Assembly: GCA_024401475.1 (NCBI GenBank)
Contig: JAKSKZ010000014.1
Location: forward strand, 17,156-81,155
Origin: Paludibacteraceae bacterium
GTDB lineage: Bacteria; Bacteroidota; Bacteroidia; Bacteroidales; Paludibacteraceae
Length of the DNA stretch: 64,000 nucleotides
Direction: 5' to 3'
The notes beneath the pieces were generated by a model. It was not told the origin of the DNA. It was given only the letters and a program-made list of their open reading frames with translations, and did not search any database. Positions 44,766 to 54,136 of this stretch are shown here, piece by piece (position 1 is the first letter of the stretch; the number at the start of each line of letters is the position of its first letter). The position numbers were made by a program, and so were the translations under genes.

Positions 44766-45527
44766 ATGCTGAGTAAGAGTAAGATAAAGTTGATACAGTC
44801 CCTTGCTCGAAAAAAAGAGCGGGATGAGTTTTCTTTGTTTGTGGCGGAAGGTAACAAAATCGTTTCTGATTTGTTGCCTTTGTTCCGTTGTAAGCTTTTG
44901 CTCGCAAGTGCTGAATTTTTGTCTTCTCATCCTGATCTTGTAGCAGAGGAGGTGATGGAGGTCTCTCGTGAAGAGATGGAGAAGGCTTCGTTGATGCGCT
45001 CTCCTCAGTCCGCCTTGGCTGTTTTTTACAAGCAGTCTTACGAAATGCCTATAAAGGAGTTGCCTACAACTCTCACCTTGATGCTTGATACAGTTCAAGA
45101 TCCAGGTAATCTGGGAACAATCATTCGTATTGCGGATTGGTTCGGAATTAAGGATATCCTTTGCTCGATGGAAACGGTTGATTTGTATAATCCTAAAGTG
45201 GTGCAGTCAACAATGGGTGCCATCGGTAGAGTTCGCGTCCATTATTGTGATTTAAACCGACTTTTGGATGATTTGTCGGGAAAGGTTCCAGTTTTTGGTA
45301 CTTTTCTTGATGGTGAAAATATATATGAGAAACGACTTCCCGCTTGTGGCATTATTGTGATGGGCAATGAGGGAAATGGAATTTCTCCAGAGTTGGCGAA
45401 AAAGATTACGGATAAATTGTTCATCCCATCTTTCCAAACGGGAAATAGTTGTTCGGAATCGCTGAATGTGGCAGTTGCTACGGCAATAGCATGTTCAGAG
45501 TTTCGTCGAAGAAAATTTGAGATTTGA
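44766..45527 (+). CDS. SpoU/TrmH-family RNA 2'-O-methyltransferase
   Basis: The 253-residue protein starts with the substrate-binding domain (LIQSLARKKERDEFSLFVAEG) and continues into a SPOUT knot: motif 1 LMLDTVQDPGNLGTIIRIAD, motif 2 CGIIVMGNEGNGISPE, motif 3 IPSFQTGNSCSESLNVAVATAIA. Members methylate ribose 2'-OH of rRNA or tRNA using SAM; the target base is not evident. It begins 12 nt after the DUF4827-like gene. Confidence 0.9.
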   Translation: MLSKSKIKLIQSLARKKERDEFSLFVAEGNKIVSDLLPLFRCKLLLASAEFLSSHPDLVAEEVMEVSREEMEKASLMRSPQSALAVFYKQSYEMPIKELPTTLTLMLDTVQDPGNLGTIIRIADWFGIKDILCSMETVDLYNPKVVQSTMGAIGRVRVHYCDLNRLLDDLSGKVPVFGTFLDGENIYEKRLPACGIIVMGNEGNGISPELAKKITDKLFIPSFQTGNSCSESLNVAVATAIACSEFRRRKFEI

Positions 45528-45551
45528 CCAAGGCATTAGGTCTTGGTTTTA
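45526..45551 (+). terminator. Weak hairpin between the methyltransferase and the LytM-like gene
   Basis: ACCAAG (45527-45532) pairs with CTTGGT (45542-45547) followed by TTTT. The stem is six base pairs, so it may only attenuate read-through. Confidence 0.4.
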
Positions 45552-45578
45552 AGTATATGTGGGAATAGGTTATTTATA

Positions 45579-46427
45579 ATGAAAAAGAAGAGTTCGTTTT
45601 ATAATAAGATTCGTTTTAAATACAAATTGTCTATTTTGAACGAGAATACATTGGAAGATGTGTGGCATATCCGTCTTTCAGTGCTGAATGTTTTTCTTTC
45701 TGTATTTTTCATTGCAGTGCTCTATTTCTTTCTTATAGCATTGTTGATTATCTACACTCCTTTGCGTGGATTCTTGCCTGGCTATACGGAGAATGCAAAG
45801 CTTCGTAAGCAAATATTGGTGGATGCGGTGCGGATTGACTCTATGTATGAGGCTGTTACGACGAATACGACTTATCTGGAAATGTTGCGTCGTGTGATGG
45901 CTAACGAGGTTTCCGTTGATTCCACATCTACCATTAAGTCTATTACGGAGAAAGAACGCGAACGTCTTAATTTGGATCCGTCGGAGAAAGAATTTTCTTT
46001 CCGTTCTGAATATGAAGAGGCTGAAAAATCAAATAATGTGGTTCGTACTCAACAGACTTCAACTGAATTCTTGATGTGTACACCGGTTGTCGGATTGGTG
46101 ACATCTAAGTTTGACCCTTCCGTGGGGCGTAATGGCATGACCATTGTGGCGGAGCGGAAGTCAAGCGTACATTCGATTTTGGATGGTGTCGTGGTCTTCT
46201 CTGGCTATGGTCCTAAGGGGGATTATGTGTTGCAAGTGCAACATGCAGATGCAATGCTCTCTATTTATCGCATTAAACAACCATTCTTGAAAAAGGTGGG
46301 CGAAAATATTCATGCAGGAGAAATCTTGGCAACTTTCTTGGAAAACAGCTCCGAATTTGAAGTCTCCTTTGAAATTTGGAAGTCAGGAAAACCAATTAAT
46401 CCTGCAACGTACTTGTCGTTTAAGTAG
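45579..46427 (+). CDS. LytM/M23-like envelope protein lacking zinc ligands
   Basis: The start is the ATG at 45579 (MKKKSSFYNKIRFKYKL), giving 282 residues. One transmembrane helix (about 44-66) anchors a periplasmic domain; a helical stretch (about 75-150) may form a coiled coil. The C-terminal 100 residues align with peptidase M23: GMTIVAERKSSVHSILDGVVVFSGYG, DYVLQVQHADAMLSIYRI and FEVSFEIWKSGKPINPATYL (each in outline). In active M23 enzymes the first and last of these contain HxGxD and HxH metal ligands; here they read GRNGMT and EVSFEI, so zinc binding is lost. I infer a regulator or scaffold of peptidoglycan hydrolysis, comparable in concept to EnvC. Confidence 0.75.
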   Translation: MKKKSSFYNKIRFKYKLSILNENTLEDVWHIRLSVLNVFLSVFFIAVLYFFLIALLIIYTPLRGFLPGYTENAKLRKQILVDAVRIDSMYEAVTTNTTYLEMLRRVMANEVSVDSTSTIKSITEKERERLNLDPSEKEFSFRSEYEEAEKSNNVVRTQQTSTEFLMCTPVVGLVTSKFDPSVGRNGMTIVAERKSSVHSILDGVVVFSGYGPKGDYVLQVQHADAMLSIYRIKQPFLKKVGENIHAGEILATFLENSSEFEVSFEIWKSGKPINPATYLSFK

Positions 46428-46447
46428 TGCTTTCTAAAAAGGAAGAG

Positions 46448-47596
46448 ATGAAAAAGAAACAAATAGCAATTTTAGGATCGACAGGTTCCATTGGAACACA
46501 GGCTTTGGATGTTATCGAAGCTCAATCCGATCTTTTTGAAGTATATGCAATCACTGCGAACAATAGGGCGGAAGAACTTGTGGCTCAGGCTCGTAAGTTT
46601 AATCCCGAGGTGGTGGTTGTTGCCAACAAGGATAAATATGCGTTTGTAAAAGAGTCGTTGGCAGATTTGCCGATAAAGGTCTTTGCTGGTGCTGAGTCGA
46701 TTGCGGAAGTCGCTGCGATGGAGCCAGTGGATATTGTCTTGACTGCGATGGTTGGTTATGCAGGATTGCAACCTACCATTTCTGCTTTGAAGGCAAGCAA
46801 GACGATCGCTTTGGCCAACAAAGAGACGTTGGTCGTTGCGGGTGATCTGGTCTGTGATTTGGCGGAACAATATAAATGTGCAATTCTTCCGGTTGACTCG
46901 GAACACTCTGCTGTTTTTCAATGTTTGGCTGGCGAGTTGAGTCCTATTGAGAAGATAATTTTGACGGCTTCGGGTGGTCCTTTCCGGGGAAAAGATCGTA
47001 AGTTCTTGGAGGCCGTGACACCTGCACAAGCGTTGAAGCATCCAAATTGGGACATGGGAGCTAAGATTACCATTGACTCAGCGTCGATGATGAACAAGGG
47101 TTTTGAGGTGATAGAGGCTAAATGGTTGTTTAATGTGCGCCCTGATCAAATAGAGGCTGTGGTGCACCCTCAGTCTTTGATTCACTCTATGGTGCAGTTT
47201 GAGGATGGTTCAGTGAAGGCACAGATGGGTTTGCCAGATATGAAGTTGCCTATCCAATATGCTTTCGGTTATCCTATGCGATTGAAAAACAGCTATCCTC
47301 GCCTGGATTTCTATAATTGTCCTTCTCTTACTTTCGAGAAACCAGACATGGAGGTTTTCCGTAATTTGGCTTTGGCTTATGAGGCTTTGCACAAAGGAGG
47401 AAATATGCCTTGCATCTTGAATGCGGCCAACGAAGTGGTGGTTGCCTCTTTCTTGAAGGAGAAGATTGGTTTCCTTCGCATGTCTGATGTTATTGAAGAG
47501 ACTATGCAGCGTGTTGCATTCATTCAAAAGCCTACTTACGAGGATTACGTGGCTACGGATGCCGAGGCTCGAAAGGTGGCTCTCTCTATGATTTGA
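46448..47596 (+). CDS. dxr: Dxr, 1-deoxy-D-xylulose 5-phosphate reductoisomerase
   Basis: The start is the ATG at 46448 (MKKKQIAILGSTGSIG), 382 residues; an upstream GTG overlapping the previous stop is less likely. Dxr converts DXP to MEP with NADPH in isoprenoid synthesis, in the cytoplasm. Motifs: the NADPH loop LGSTGSIGTQALDVI, ALANKETLVVAGD, the substrate and metal site PVDSEHSAVFQC, TASGGPF, HPNWDMGAKITIDSASMMNKG (in outline) and the C-terminal LNAANEVVVASFL. Length is normal. It is followed 18 nt later by rseP, as in many bacteria. Confidence 0.95.
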   Translation: MKKKQIAILGSTGSIGTQALDVIEAQSDLFEVYAITANNRAEELVAQARKFNPEVVVVANKDKYAFVKESLADLPIKVFAGAESIAEVAAMEPVDIVLTAMVGYAGLQPTISALKASKTIALANKETLVVAGDLVCDLAEQYKCAILPVDSEHSAVFQCLAGELSPIEKIILTASGGPFRGKDRKFLEAVTPAQALKHPNWDMGAKITIDSASMMNKGFEVIEAKWLFNVRPDQIEAVVHPQSLIHSMVQFEDGSVKAQMGLPDMKLPIQYAFGYPMRLKNSYPRLDFYNCPSLTFEKPDMEVFRNLALAYEALHKGGNMPCILNAANEVVVASFLKEKIGFLRMSDVIEETMQRVAFIQKPTYEDYVATDAEARKVALSMI

Positions 47597-47614
47597 TAAT
47601 TAAACGAAAATATA

Positions 47615-48931
47615 ATGTTGACAGCTTTTTTGCAATTCATACTATCCTTGACCATTCTTGTGCTAATCCATGAGTTTGGCCATTTCTTGTTTGCTAGGAT
47701 TTTCAAAATCAGGGTGGAGAAATTTTATATCTTCTTCAATCCTGGCTTTTCGTTGTTCAAATTCAAACCTAAAAATAGCGAAACCGAGTATGGTATCGGA
47801 TGGTTGCCTTTGGGTGGTTATGTGAAGATTGCGGGAATGATTGACGAGTCAATGGACCGCAACCAAATGGCCAAACCCGAACAGGAGTGTGAGTATAGAG
47901 CACATCCGGCTTGGCAACGTCTGTTGGTAGATGTGGCAGGAGTTGTTTTCAATTTTATATTGGCTATCTTGATCTATTCCTTTATCGCTTTCCATTGGGG
48001 TGATACTTATGTCCCTGTTAATGAGGCTTCTTATGGCATGGAGTTTAGTTCGACGGCGAAAGAGGTGGGGTTCCAGGATGGGGATGTCCTCTATTCTGCT
48101 GATGGAGAGCCATTGGACAAGGCTTTTGATGATGCAACTTTCCGTAAGATAATTGAAGCAAAGACGGTTACGGTGAACAGAGGTGGGGCTTTGGTCGATT
48201 TGCAGATACCGTCTGATTTTATGCAGCGTTTGATGCGTGATAAAAGTGGTTTTGCTAATTTCAGTTTGCCTTTTGTCGTGGATTCGGTTATGGCAGGAGC
48301 TCCTGCTGCGAAATCGGGTTTGCAAGAGTATGACCGTCTTTTGGCCATAAATGGGGAGTCAACTTCTCGATCGGATTGTATGTCTATGTTTTCCAAGTCG
48401 AAAAATGTCGAATTGACGCTCTCTGTTTTGCGAGGTGCCGACACTCTGACATTGAACATCACTCCTGATGAAAATGGCCGAATAGGCGTGTATGTGATGC
48501 CGTTATCCTATTTCTATACGCCTAAAGAGTGCAGATATGGTCTTTTGGAGGCGATACCTGTTGGAATTCATAAAGGCGTTGCTAAGCTTACTGGTTATGT
48601 GAGTGATATGAAGTATGTCTTTACGAAGGAGGGGTCAGAAAGCATAGGCGGTTTTATATCTATTATGGGAATTTTCCCTACTGAATTTGATCTCGAACTC
48701 TTCTTGGAGGTGACGGCTTTTTTGTCTGTGATACTTGCATTTATGAATATATTGCCAATTCCTGCCTTGGATGGCGGACATGTGCTTTTTGTGTTGTATG
48801 AGATGATTACTCGCAAAAAACCGAGCCAGCAGTTTATGGAGAAGGCGTTGATGTTGGGAATGCTCTTCTTGTTCGCATTGCTTATTTATGCGAATATGAA
48901 TGATGTTATCCGAGCTTTCTTCTCAAATTGA
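47615..48931 (+). CDS. rseP: RseP-type site-2 intramembrane metalloprotease
   Basis: The 438-residue inner-membrane protein has the zinc motif HEFGH (H19, E20, H23) in its first helix, a PDZ region (about 230-300, with GAPAAKSGLQEYDRLLAING in outline) and the second active-site segment NILPIPALDGGHVLF before the last helices. RseP cleaves transmembrane anti-sigma factors and leftover signal peptides. The dxr-rseP order is common in Bacteroidota. Several hydrophobic segments place the active site within the membrane. Confidence 0.93.
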   Translation: MLTAFLQFILSLTILVLIHEFGHFLFARIFKIRVEKFYIFFNPGFSLFKFKPKNSETEYGIGWLPLGGYVKIAGMIDESMDRNQMAKPEQECEYRAHPAWQRLLVDVAGVVFNFILAILIYSFIAFHWGDTYVPVNEASYGMEFSSTAKEVGFQDGDVLYSADGEPLDKAFDDATFRKIIEAKTVTVNRGGALVDLQIPSDFMQRLMRDKSGFANFSLPFVVDSVMAGAPAAKSGLQEYDRLLAINGESTSRSDCMSMFSKSKNVELTLSVLRGADTLTLNITPDENGRIGVYVMPLSYFYTPKECRYGLLEAIPVGIHKGVAKLTGYVSDMKYVFTKEGSESIGGFISIMGIFPTEFDLELFLEVTAFLSVILAFMNILPIPALDGGHVLFVLYEMITRKKPSQQFMEKALMLGMLFLFALLIYANMNDVIRAFFSN

Positions 48932-48970
48932 TAGAGGGGAAAGTACAATTTTTTAGAGAAAATGCAGTTG

Positions 48971-48978
48971 TATTTTTG
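48971..48978 (+). promoter_or_regulatory. -7 box close before sprE/porW
   Basis: TATTTTTG matches TAnnTTTG, only 10 nt before the assigned ATG at 48988, implying a nearly leaderless message or a start slightly downstream. The -33 element is poor. Confidence 0.35.
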
Positions 48979-48987
48979 TAACGTTTA

Positions 48988-51900
48988 ATGTATATAGTTT
49001 TGAAAACCAAGTTTGTCATAATATCAAGTTTGTTCTTGGCGCTTGTGATTGGTGGTTGTTCCACGAAGAAGAACACGGCTACAAGGCGTGGCTATCATGC
49101 CATGACTACGAAATACAATGTCTATTTCAATGCAAATGAATCTTATAAAAAGGGTTATAAAAAGATTGAAGAGGCAGAGAAGATCGACTACTCGAATGTG
49201 ATTGATATGTATCCTGTTAGTAATTCTGCGACAAAAGGCGTGGCTGGCAGTGATATGCAACGAACTCAACAAAAATGCGAGAAGGCAATCAAGGAGCATT
49301 CCATCAAGAAGAAGCCTAAAAAGAATTACGAAAAGATGCGTAATCCAAAATATGCGTCATTCTACAATCAAGAGGAGTTCAACCCTAAAATGGATGACGT
49401 GTGGATGCTTTATGCAAAATCGAAATATTACTCCAACGATTACTTGGCGGCTTCGGCCATGTTTACCTACATCACTAAGCACTTTTCAGAGGATAAGGCT
49501 CTCGTGGCTGAGGCTTCAATTTGGAAGGCAAAGTCGATGAAGGAGATGGATTGGTTTTATGAGGCTGAAGATATTTTGAAGAAGGTCTCGGATGAGGCTT
49601 TCGATGAACGATTGAACAACCTCTATTCTGGTGCTTGGGCTGATTTGTTGATTGCTCAACATGAGTATAAGGAGGCTTTGCCTTATTTGCAAACAGCGAT
49701 CGATACGGAGAAGAAAAAGAAGACGAGACAACGTTTTACCTTTATTGCTGGCCAGTTGTATCAAGCCTTGGGCGAAAAGGAGAAGGCTTACGAGATGTAT
49801 GAAAAATTGCTCTCTTCCACTACGACTTACGAGATGGAGTTTAATGCAAAGATTCGTCAGACTGAGGTCTATACTGGTGGTGATAGTAAGAACATAGTCA
49901 AGTCGATGGAAAAAATGGCCAAAAAGTCGAAGAATAAAGATTATTTGGATCAGATTTATTATGCTATCGGTAACGTCTATTTGGCTAAGGGCGACACGGC
50001 TTCGGCCATAGCAAGTTATATCAAGTCTGCGGATAAGAGTACTCGTAATGGCTTGGAGAAGGCTCAGACTTTGATCTCTTTGGGTGATATCTACTATGGT
50101 CGTGCTGAATATTTGAAAGCTCAGCCATGCTATGCAGAGGCTGTGACTATTATCGATCAAACACACGACGACTATCCTCGTGTATCGAAATTGGCTCCTG
50201 TATTGGATGAGTTGGCGCGCGATTACGAGACGGTCCAATTGCAAGATAGTTTGCAACTTTTGGCAAAAGCTCCTCGCGAAACTCGTATGGCTGTGATCAA
50301 TTCGGTCATTAAAAAATTGAAAGATGAGGAGATTGCTCGCCGTAAGCAAGAGGAGCAGGAGAGATTGGAGCGTGAACGCCTTGGCATGGAGATAGACAAT
50401 ATGGCTTTCATGGACGACCGTGCTCTTGGCAAGCAAAATAAAAGTACTTGGTACTTTGCCAATAAGGCGACTGTGGACAAGGGTAAGTTGGAGTTCCAAA
50501 AGAAATTCGGAAAACGTAAGTTGGAAGATGATTGGAACCGTAAGAATAAGACAATCACAGTCTTCTCTGAAGAGTCTTTGGCCGAAGCTTCTTCCTTTGA
50601 GGAGGAAGGCCAGGATGGCGAGGGTGGCTTGGATTACAATAGCCAACCATCCATGCGAGGTAATGGTAAGACTTCGGTTGCACCAGAAAATGACCCTATG
50701 CGTCCTGAATATTATTTGAGACAAATGCCGTTCACTCCAGATCAGCTTCAAGCTTCGGATGCGCAGATTGCAGATGCACTCTTCAACATGGGAGTCGTTT
50801 ATGATGAAAAGTTGCAAGACTATCCTCGTGCGATAGAGGCTTTCGAGGACTTTGCCCGTCGTTTCCCGAATGATAAGCGAGTGCCAGATGCCTATTTCTA
50901 TTGTTATAGGATAGGAGGAAAGATGCAAAAGACATCAATCGAGTCTGACTATAGAGATAAGTTGGTGGCTCAATATCCGGACACCAAGTATGCAAAGATA
51001 TTGTCTGATCCTAATTACAAGCTTAAGTTGGAGAAAATGCTTGTAGAGCAAGATTCGTTGTATCAAGAGGCATACAAGTCTTACTTGAAGGGTGATTTTG
51101 CCGAGGTTGATCGCAGCACAGCCTACATGGAGAAGACATATCCGGTATCTTCTTTGATGCCTAAATTCTTATTGCTGAGATCTTTGGGTATAGGGAAGTC
51201 GGGAAGCCGAGATTCTTTCTCAACGGCCTTGAAAGATTTGGTGGCTCGTTATCCTTCTAGTGATGTGGTTCCGATGGCCAAGGATATATTGGCATTGATG
51301 ACGCAAGGAAGCAATCCTACGGCGGGAACGCCAGGCTCTTTGAGTGCGTTGCGTGACGAGGCGGCTCAGGCTGAGGCGGCACAAAACGGAGTGGGTGAGC
51401 GAGGCTTGTCTTCCAACCCGAATGTCCCTTATCTGTTTAGATTGGAGACTGATACGGCCAAGGTGAATCCTTATCGTCTGCTTTATACAACGGCTATGTA
51501 TAACTTCACGAAGTTCTTGGTGAAAGATTTTGACCTCGCTCTTCATAAGGGTGTTCTAACGGTGTCTGGTCTTGACAATTTGGAGGAGGCTTTGTGGTAC
51601 AGCAGCGGTATTTTTGAGGATGATGGTGTTCGTAAGATTTTGAATGGTACGGATTATAAGTATTATTTGATTTCTGCCGAGAACAATGAACTTATCGGCT
51701 TGAAGTACTCTTTCGAAGAGTATGAGAAGTTCTATAATGATAGCATCCTTGCCGTGAGGGTGAGCCGCAAATCTTCAACGGGCAAGGCTAAGGTGGAGTT
51801 GGTCGATATGGATCAACAGGCTTTGGATGAAATTTCCGCTCAAAATTCTTCATTGAATGTCAAGGAGGGCGAAGACTTGATGAAGGCAAAGCTCTCTGCA

Positions 51901-52449
51901 AAAGAGAAAAAGAGTCAAACTGTGAATGGCGATTCTGCTCCGAAGTCTGAATCTGATGAGAAGGTTGTGAAGGATAATGCTAAAGAAAAAGTTGAACAGG
52001 CAAAGCAGGAGTCGGCTTCTCAGGAGAAACCTAAGCAACAAGCAAACGGACCAAAGAAGGAGTTGAAGAAATACAAGGGCCTTTATACCTATGAGGATGA
52101 GGCTCCTCACTATTATGTGATTTTGGCAGCGAATGCTTCAAAAGATGATGCAGTGAAGAGTGCCGTTGATAGTTATAATGCTACGACTAATCCTTTGCTT
52201 AATTTGTCTCTTTCTTTGGATGGAACTTCTGCATTCCCTCGCATGTATGTTGTGGGTGTTATTCCTGATGCAACAACTGCTAAGATGTATATTCATCAAG
52301 TGGTGAAGAGTGCAGAAATCAAGGCCGCTTTGAGTGGTGTTCAATATAAGAACATTGTTATTTCTAAAGATAATTTGGACGTGTTGAAACAGTCTGGTAA
52401 TATCAATGTTTACATGGAATTGTTTAAGCGACTCTATTTGGGACGCTAA
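48988..52449 (+). CDS. porW: SprE/PorW, TPR lipoprotein of the type IX secretion system
   Basis: The 1153-residue product begins with a lipoprotein signal (lipobox VIGGC, C24) followed by STKKNTATRRGYHAMTTKYN and VYFNANES, the distinctive PorW/SprE mature N-terminus. About 10-15 TPR-like helical repeats span roughly 125-420 and 590-800. A lysine/glutamate-rich low-complexity stretch (about 985-1035) leads to a C-terminal alpha/beta module (HYYVILAANAS ... NIVISKDNLDVL) repeated in mild form. PorW/SprE is required for secretion and, in gliders, motility; it has been linked to the PorN core ring in Porphyromonas. It is longer than the orthologues I recall. porX follows after 31 nt. Confidence 0.9.
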   Translation: MYIVLKTKFVIISSLFLALVIGGCSTKKNTATRRGYHAMTTKYNVYFNANESYKKGYKKIEEAEKIDYSNVIDMYPVSNSATKGVAGSDMQRTQQKCEKAIKEHSIKKKPKKNYEKMRNPKYASFYNQEEFNPKMDDVWMLYAKSKYYSNDYLAASAMFTYITKHFSEDKALVAEASIWKAKSMKEMDWFYEAEDILKKVSDEAFDERLNNLYSGAWADLLIAQHEYKEALPYLQTAIDTEKKKKTRQRFTFIAGQLYQALGEKEKAYEMYEKLLSSTTTYEMEFNAKIRQTEVYTGGDSKNIVKSMEKMAKKSKNKDYLDQIYYAIGNVYLAKGDTASAIASYIKSADKSTRNGLEKAQTLISLGDIYYGRAEYLKAQPCYAEAVTIIDQTHDDYPRVSKLAPVLDELARDYETVQLQDSLQLLAKAPRETRMAVINSVIKKLKDEEIARRKQEEQERLERERLGMEIDNMAFMDDRALGKQNKSTWYFANKATVDKGKLEFQKKFGKRKLEDDWNRKNKTITVFSEESLAEASSFEEEGQDGEGGLDYNSQPSMRGNGKTSVAPENDPMRPEYYLRQMPFTPDQLQASDAQIADALFNMGVVYDEKLQDYPRAIEAFEDFARRFPNDKRVPDAYFYCYRIGGKMQKTSIESDYRDKLVAQYPDTKYAKILSDPNYKLKLEKMLVEQDSLYQEAYKSYLKGDFAEVDRSTAYMEKTYPVSSLMPKFLLLRSLGIGKSGSRDSFSTALKDLVARYPSSDVVPMAKDILALMTQGSNPTAGTPGSLSALRDEAAQAEAAQNGVGERGLSSNPNVPYLFRLETDTAKVNPYRLLYTTAMYNFTKFLVKDFDLALHKGVLTVSGLDNLEEALWYSSGIFEDDGVRKILNGTDYKYYLISAENNELIGLKYSFEEYEKFYNDSILAVRVSRKSSTGKAKVELVDMDQQALDEISAQNSSLNVKEGEDLMKAKLSAKEKKSQTVNGDSAPKSESDEKVVKDNAKEKVEQAKQESASQEKPKQQANGPKKELKKYKGLYTYEDEAPHYYVILAANASKDDAVKSAVDSYNATTNPLLNLSLSLDGTSAFPRMYVVGVIPDATTAKMYIHQVVKSAEIKAALSGVQYKNIVISKDNLDVLKQSGNINVYMELFKRLYLGR

Positions 52450-52480
52450 GTTTTTTGTTTAATCCTTAATTGATAAAAAG

Positions 52481-54022
52481 ATGAGCAGAATACTTTGGGC
52501 AGATGACGAGATAGACTTATTGAAGGCACATGTAATGTTTTTGGAGAAAAAAGGTTACGAGGTTGTCTGTGTAAGCAATGGTTATGATGCGGTGGAAACT
52601 TGCACCCAAGAGCATTTTGACATCATCTTTTTGGATGAAAACATGCCGGGCATGAGCGGCTTGGAGGCTTTGGCGAAAATAAAGGAGATAGACAATACGG
52701 TGCCTATTGTGATGATCACGAAGAGTGAGGAGGAAAATATCATGAATCAGGCGATAGGCAACAAGATTGCCGATTATCTGATCAAGCCGGTCAATCCGAA
52801 CCAGATCCTTTTGTCGCTCAAGAAAAACATCAACAAGGAGGAGATTGTCTCTGCTACGACAACCGATAGTTATCGCTCTGAATTTGGTCGCATCGGCATG
52901 CAAATCAATGACTCTTTGACTTTCCAAGACTGGATGGATGTTTATCGTAAACTGGTCTATTGGGAGTTGGAATTGGAAAATGCAGGCAACCAAATGGACG
53001 AAGTGCTGCGAATGCAGAAAGATGAGGCCAATTCTACTTTTGTCAAATTTATAAAAAAGAACTACGAGTCATGGTTTAAAGAGGGTGCTGAGCGTCCGAT
53101 GATGAGCCAAGATATTTTCAAGAAGAAAGTCTTCCCTTTGTTGGATGCGGGGGAGAAGGTCTTCTTTATCGTGATAGACAATTTCCGTTTTGATCAATGG
53201 CGTGTTGTGAAGGAGTTGTTGCGTAATGACTTTGTGACGGATGATGAGTGTTTATATTGTACGATTTTGCCAACGGCCACTCAATACGCGCGCAACGCTA
53301 TTTTCTCGGGTTTGATGCCTCTTCAAATTCAGCAGATGTTCCCTAAATTGTGGGTGGAGGAAGAAGACGAGGAGGGAAAGAATATCCACGAGGAGGAACT
53401 TATTCAAACCCAGATCGATCGATTCCGTAAGAAATACACTTTCTCCTATAATAAGATCAACGATTCCCAGTCGGGAGAGAAGTTGATGGAGAACATTTCG
53501 TCGTTGATGCAAAATCAGTTGAACGTCGTTGTCTTCAATTTTGTGGATATGCTCTCACATGCTCGTACGGAGTCGAAGATGATTCGCGAGTTGGCTTCCA
53601 CGGAGGCCGCCTATCGTTCGTTGACGTTGTCTTGGTTCAAACACTCTTCCATATTGGAGTTCTTGAAGGTCTTGGCACAGAAGAATGTGAAGGTGATGAT
53701 TACGACTGATCATGGAACCATTCGTTCCAACAATGCTATACGAGTCGTAGGTGATAAAAATACCAACACCAACCTAAGATATAAGGTCGGAAAGAATTTG
53801 GATTACAATGCAAAGGAGGTTTTTGCCATCAAGCAACCAGAAAAAGTGGGATTGCCTTCTCCTAACGTAAGTTCGACTTATGTTTTTGCTGGCAACGACG
53901 ATTTCTTTGCTTATCCGAACAACTATAATTATTACGTCTCCTATTATAAGGGAACATTCCAACACGGAGGCATTTCAATGGAAGAAATGTTAGTGCCTAT
54001 CGTTACGCTGAAAGGAAAGTGA
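52481..54022 (+). CDS. porX: PorX, response regulator with PglZ effector domain, T9SS regulator
   Basis: The 513-residue cytoplasmic protein has an N-terminal receiver domain: acidic pocket WADDE (8-10), phosphoacceptor D52 in IIFLDENMPG, T80 and K102 in the switch positions. A helical linker leads to a PglZ, alkaline-phosphatase-like domain with VIDNFRFDQWR, ILPTATQYARNAIFSGLMP, NFVDMLSHART and TTDHGTIRSN as the metal-binding and catalytic elements. PorX with the kinase PorY and sigma factor SigP controls T9SS expression in Porphyromonas, and its PglZ domain hydrolyses oligonucleotides in vitro. Length matches known PorX. It is almost surely co-transcribed with sprE/porW. Confidence 0.93.
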   Translation: MSRILWADDEIDLLKAHVMFLEKKGYEVVCVSNGYDAVETCTQEHFDIIFLDENMPGMSGLEALAKIKEIDNTVPIVMITKSEEENIMNQAIGNKIADYLIKPVNPNQILLSLKKNINKEEIVSATTTDSYRSEFGRIGMQINDSLTFQDWMDVYRKLVYWELELENAGNQMDEVLRMQKDEANSTFVKFIKKNYESWFKEGAERPMMSQDIFKKKVFPLLDAGEKVFFIVIDNFRFDQWRVVKELLRNDFVTDDECLYCTILPTATQYARNAIFSGLMPLQIQQMFPKLWVEEEDEEGKNIHEEELIQTQIDRFRKKYTFSYNKINDSQSGEKLMENISSLMQNQLNVVVFNFVDMLSHARTESKMIRELASTEAAYRSLTLSWFKHSSILEFLKVLAQKNVKVMITTDHGTIRSNNAIRVVGDKNTNTNLRYKVGKNLDYNAKEVFAIKQPEKVGLPSPNVSSTYVFAGNDDFFAYPNNYNYYVSYYKGTFQHGGISMEEMLVPIVTLKGK

Positions 54023-54136
54023 CCAAGCCTATTGAGGGTGAGGTTTGAACGAATTTAATAGTTTGAAAAGAATCTAAACATGAAATAAAGTCTGATGATG
54101 GTTGCCTATAAAGGAAATTTTTAAATAAAAACATAT

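Noticed and set aside
49516..50928. A long (470-residue) antisense frame inside sprE/porW
   Set aside because: Composition (high Leu, Ile, Ser, Arg, no motif) is typical of an antisense shadow; the sense frame has the lipobox, PorW motif and TPRs.
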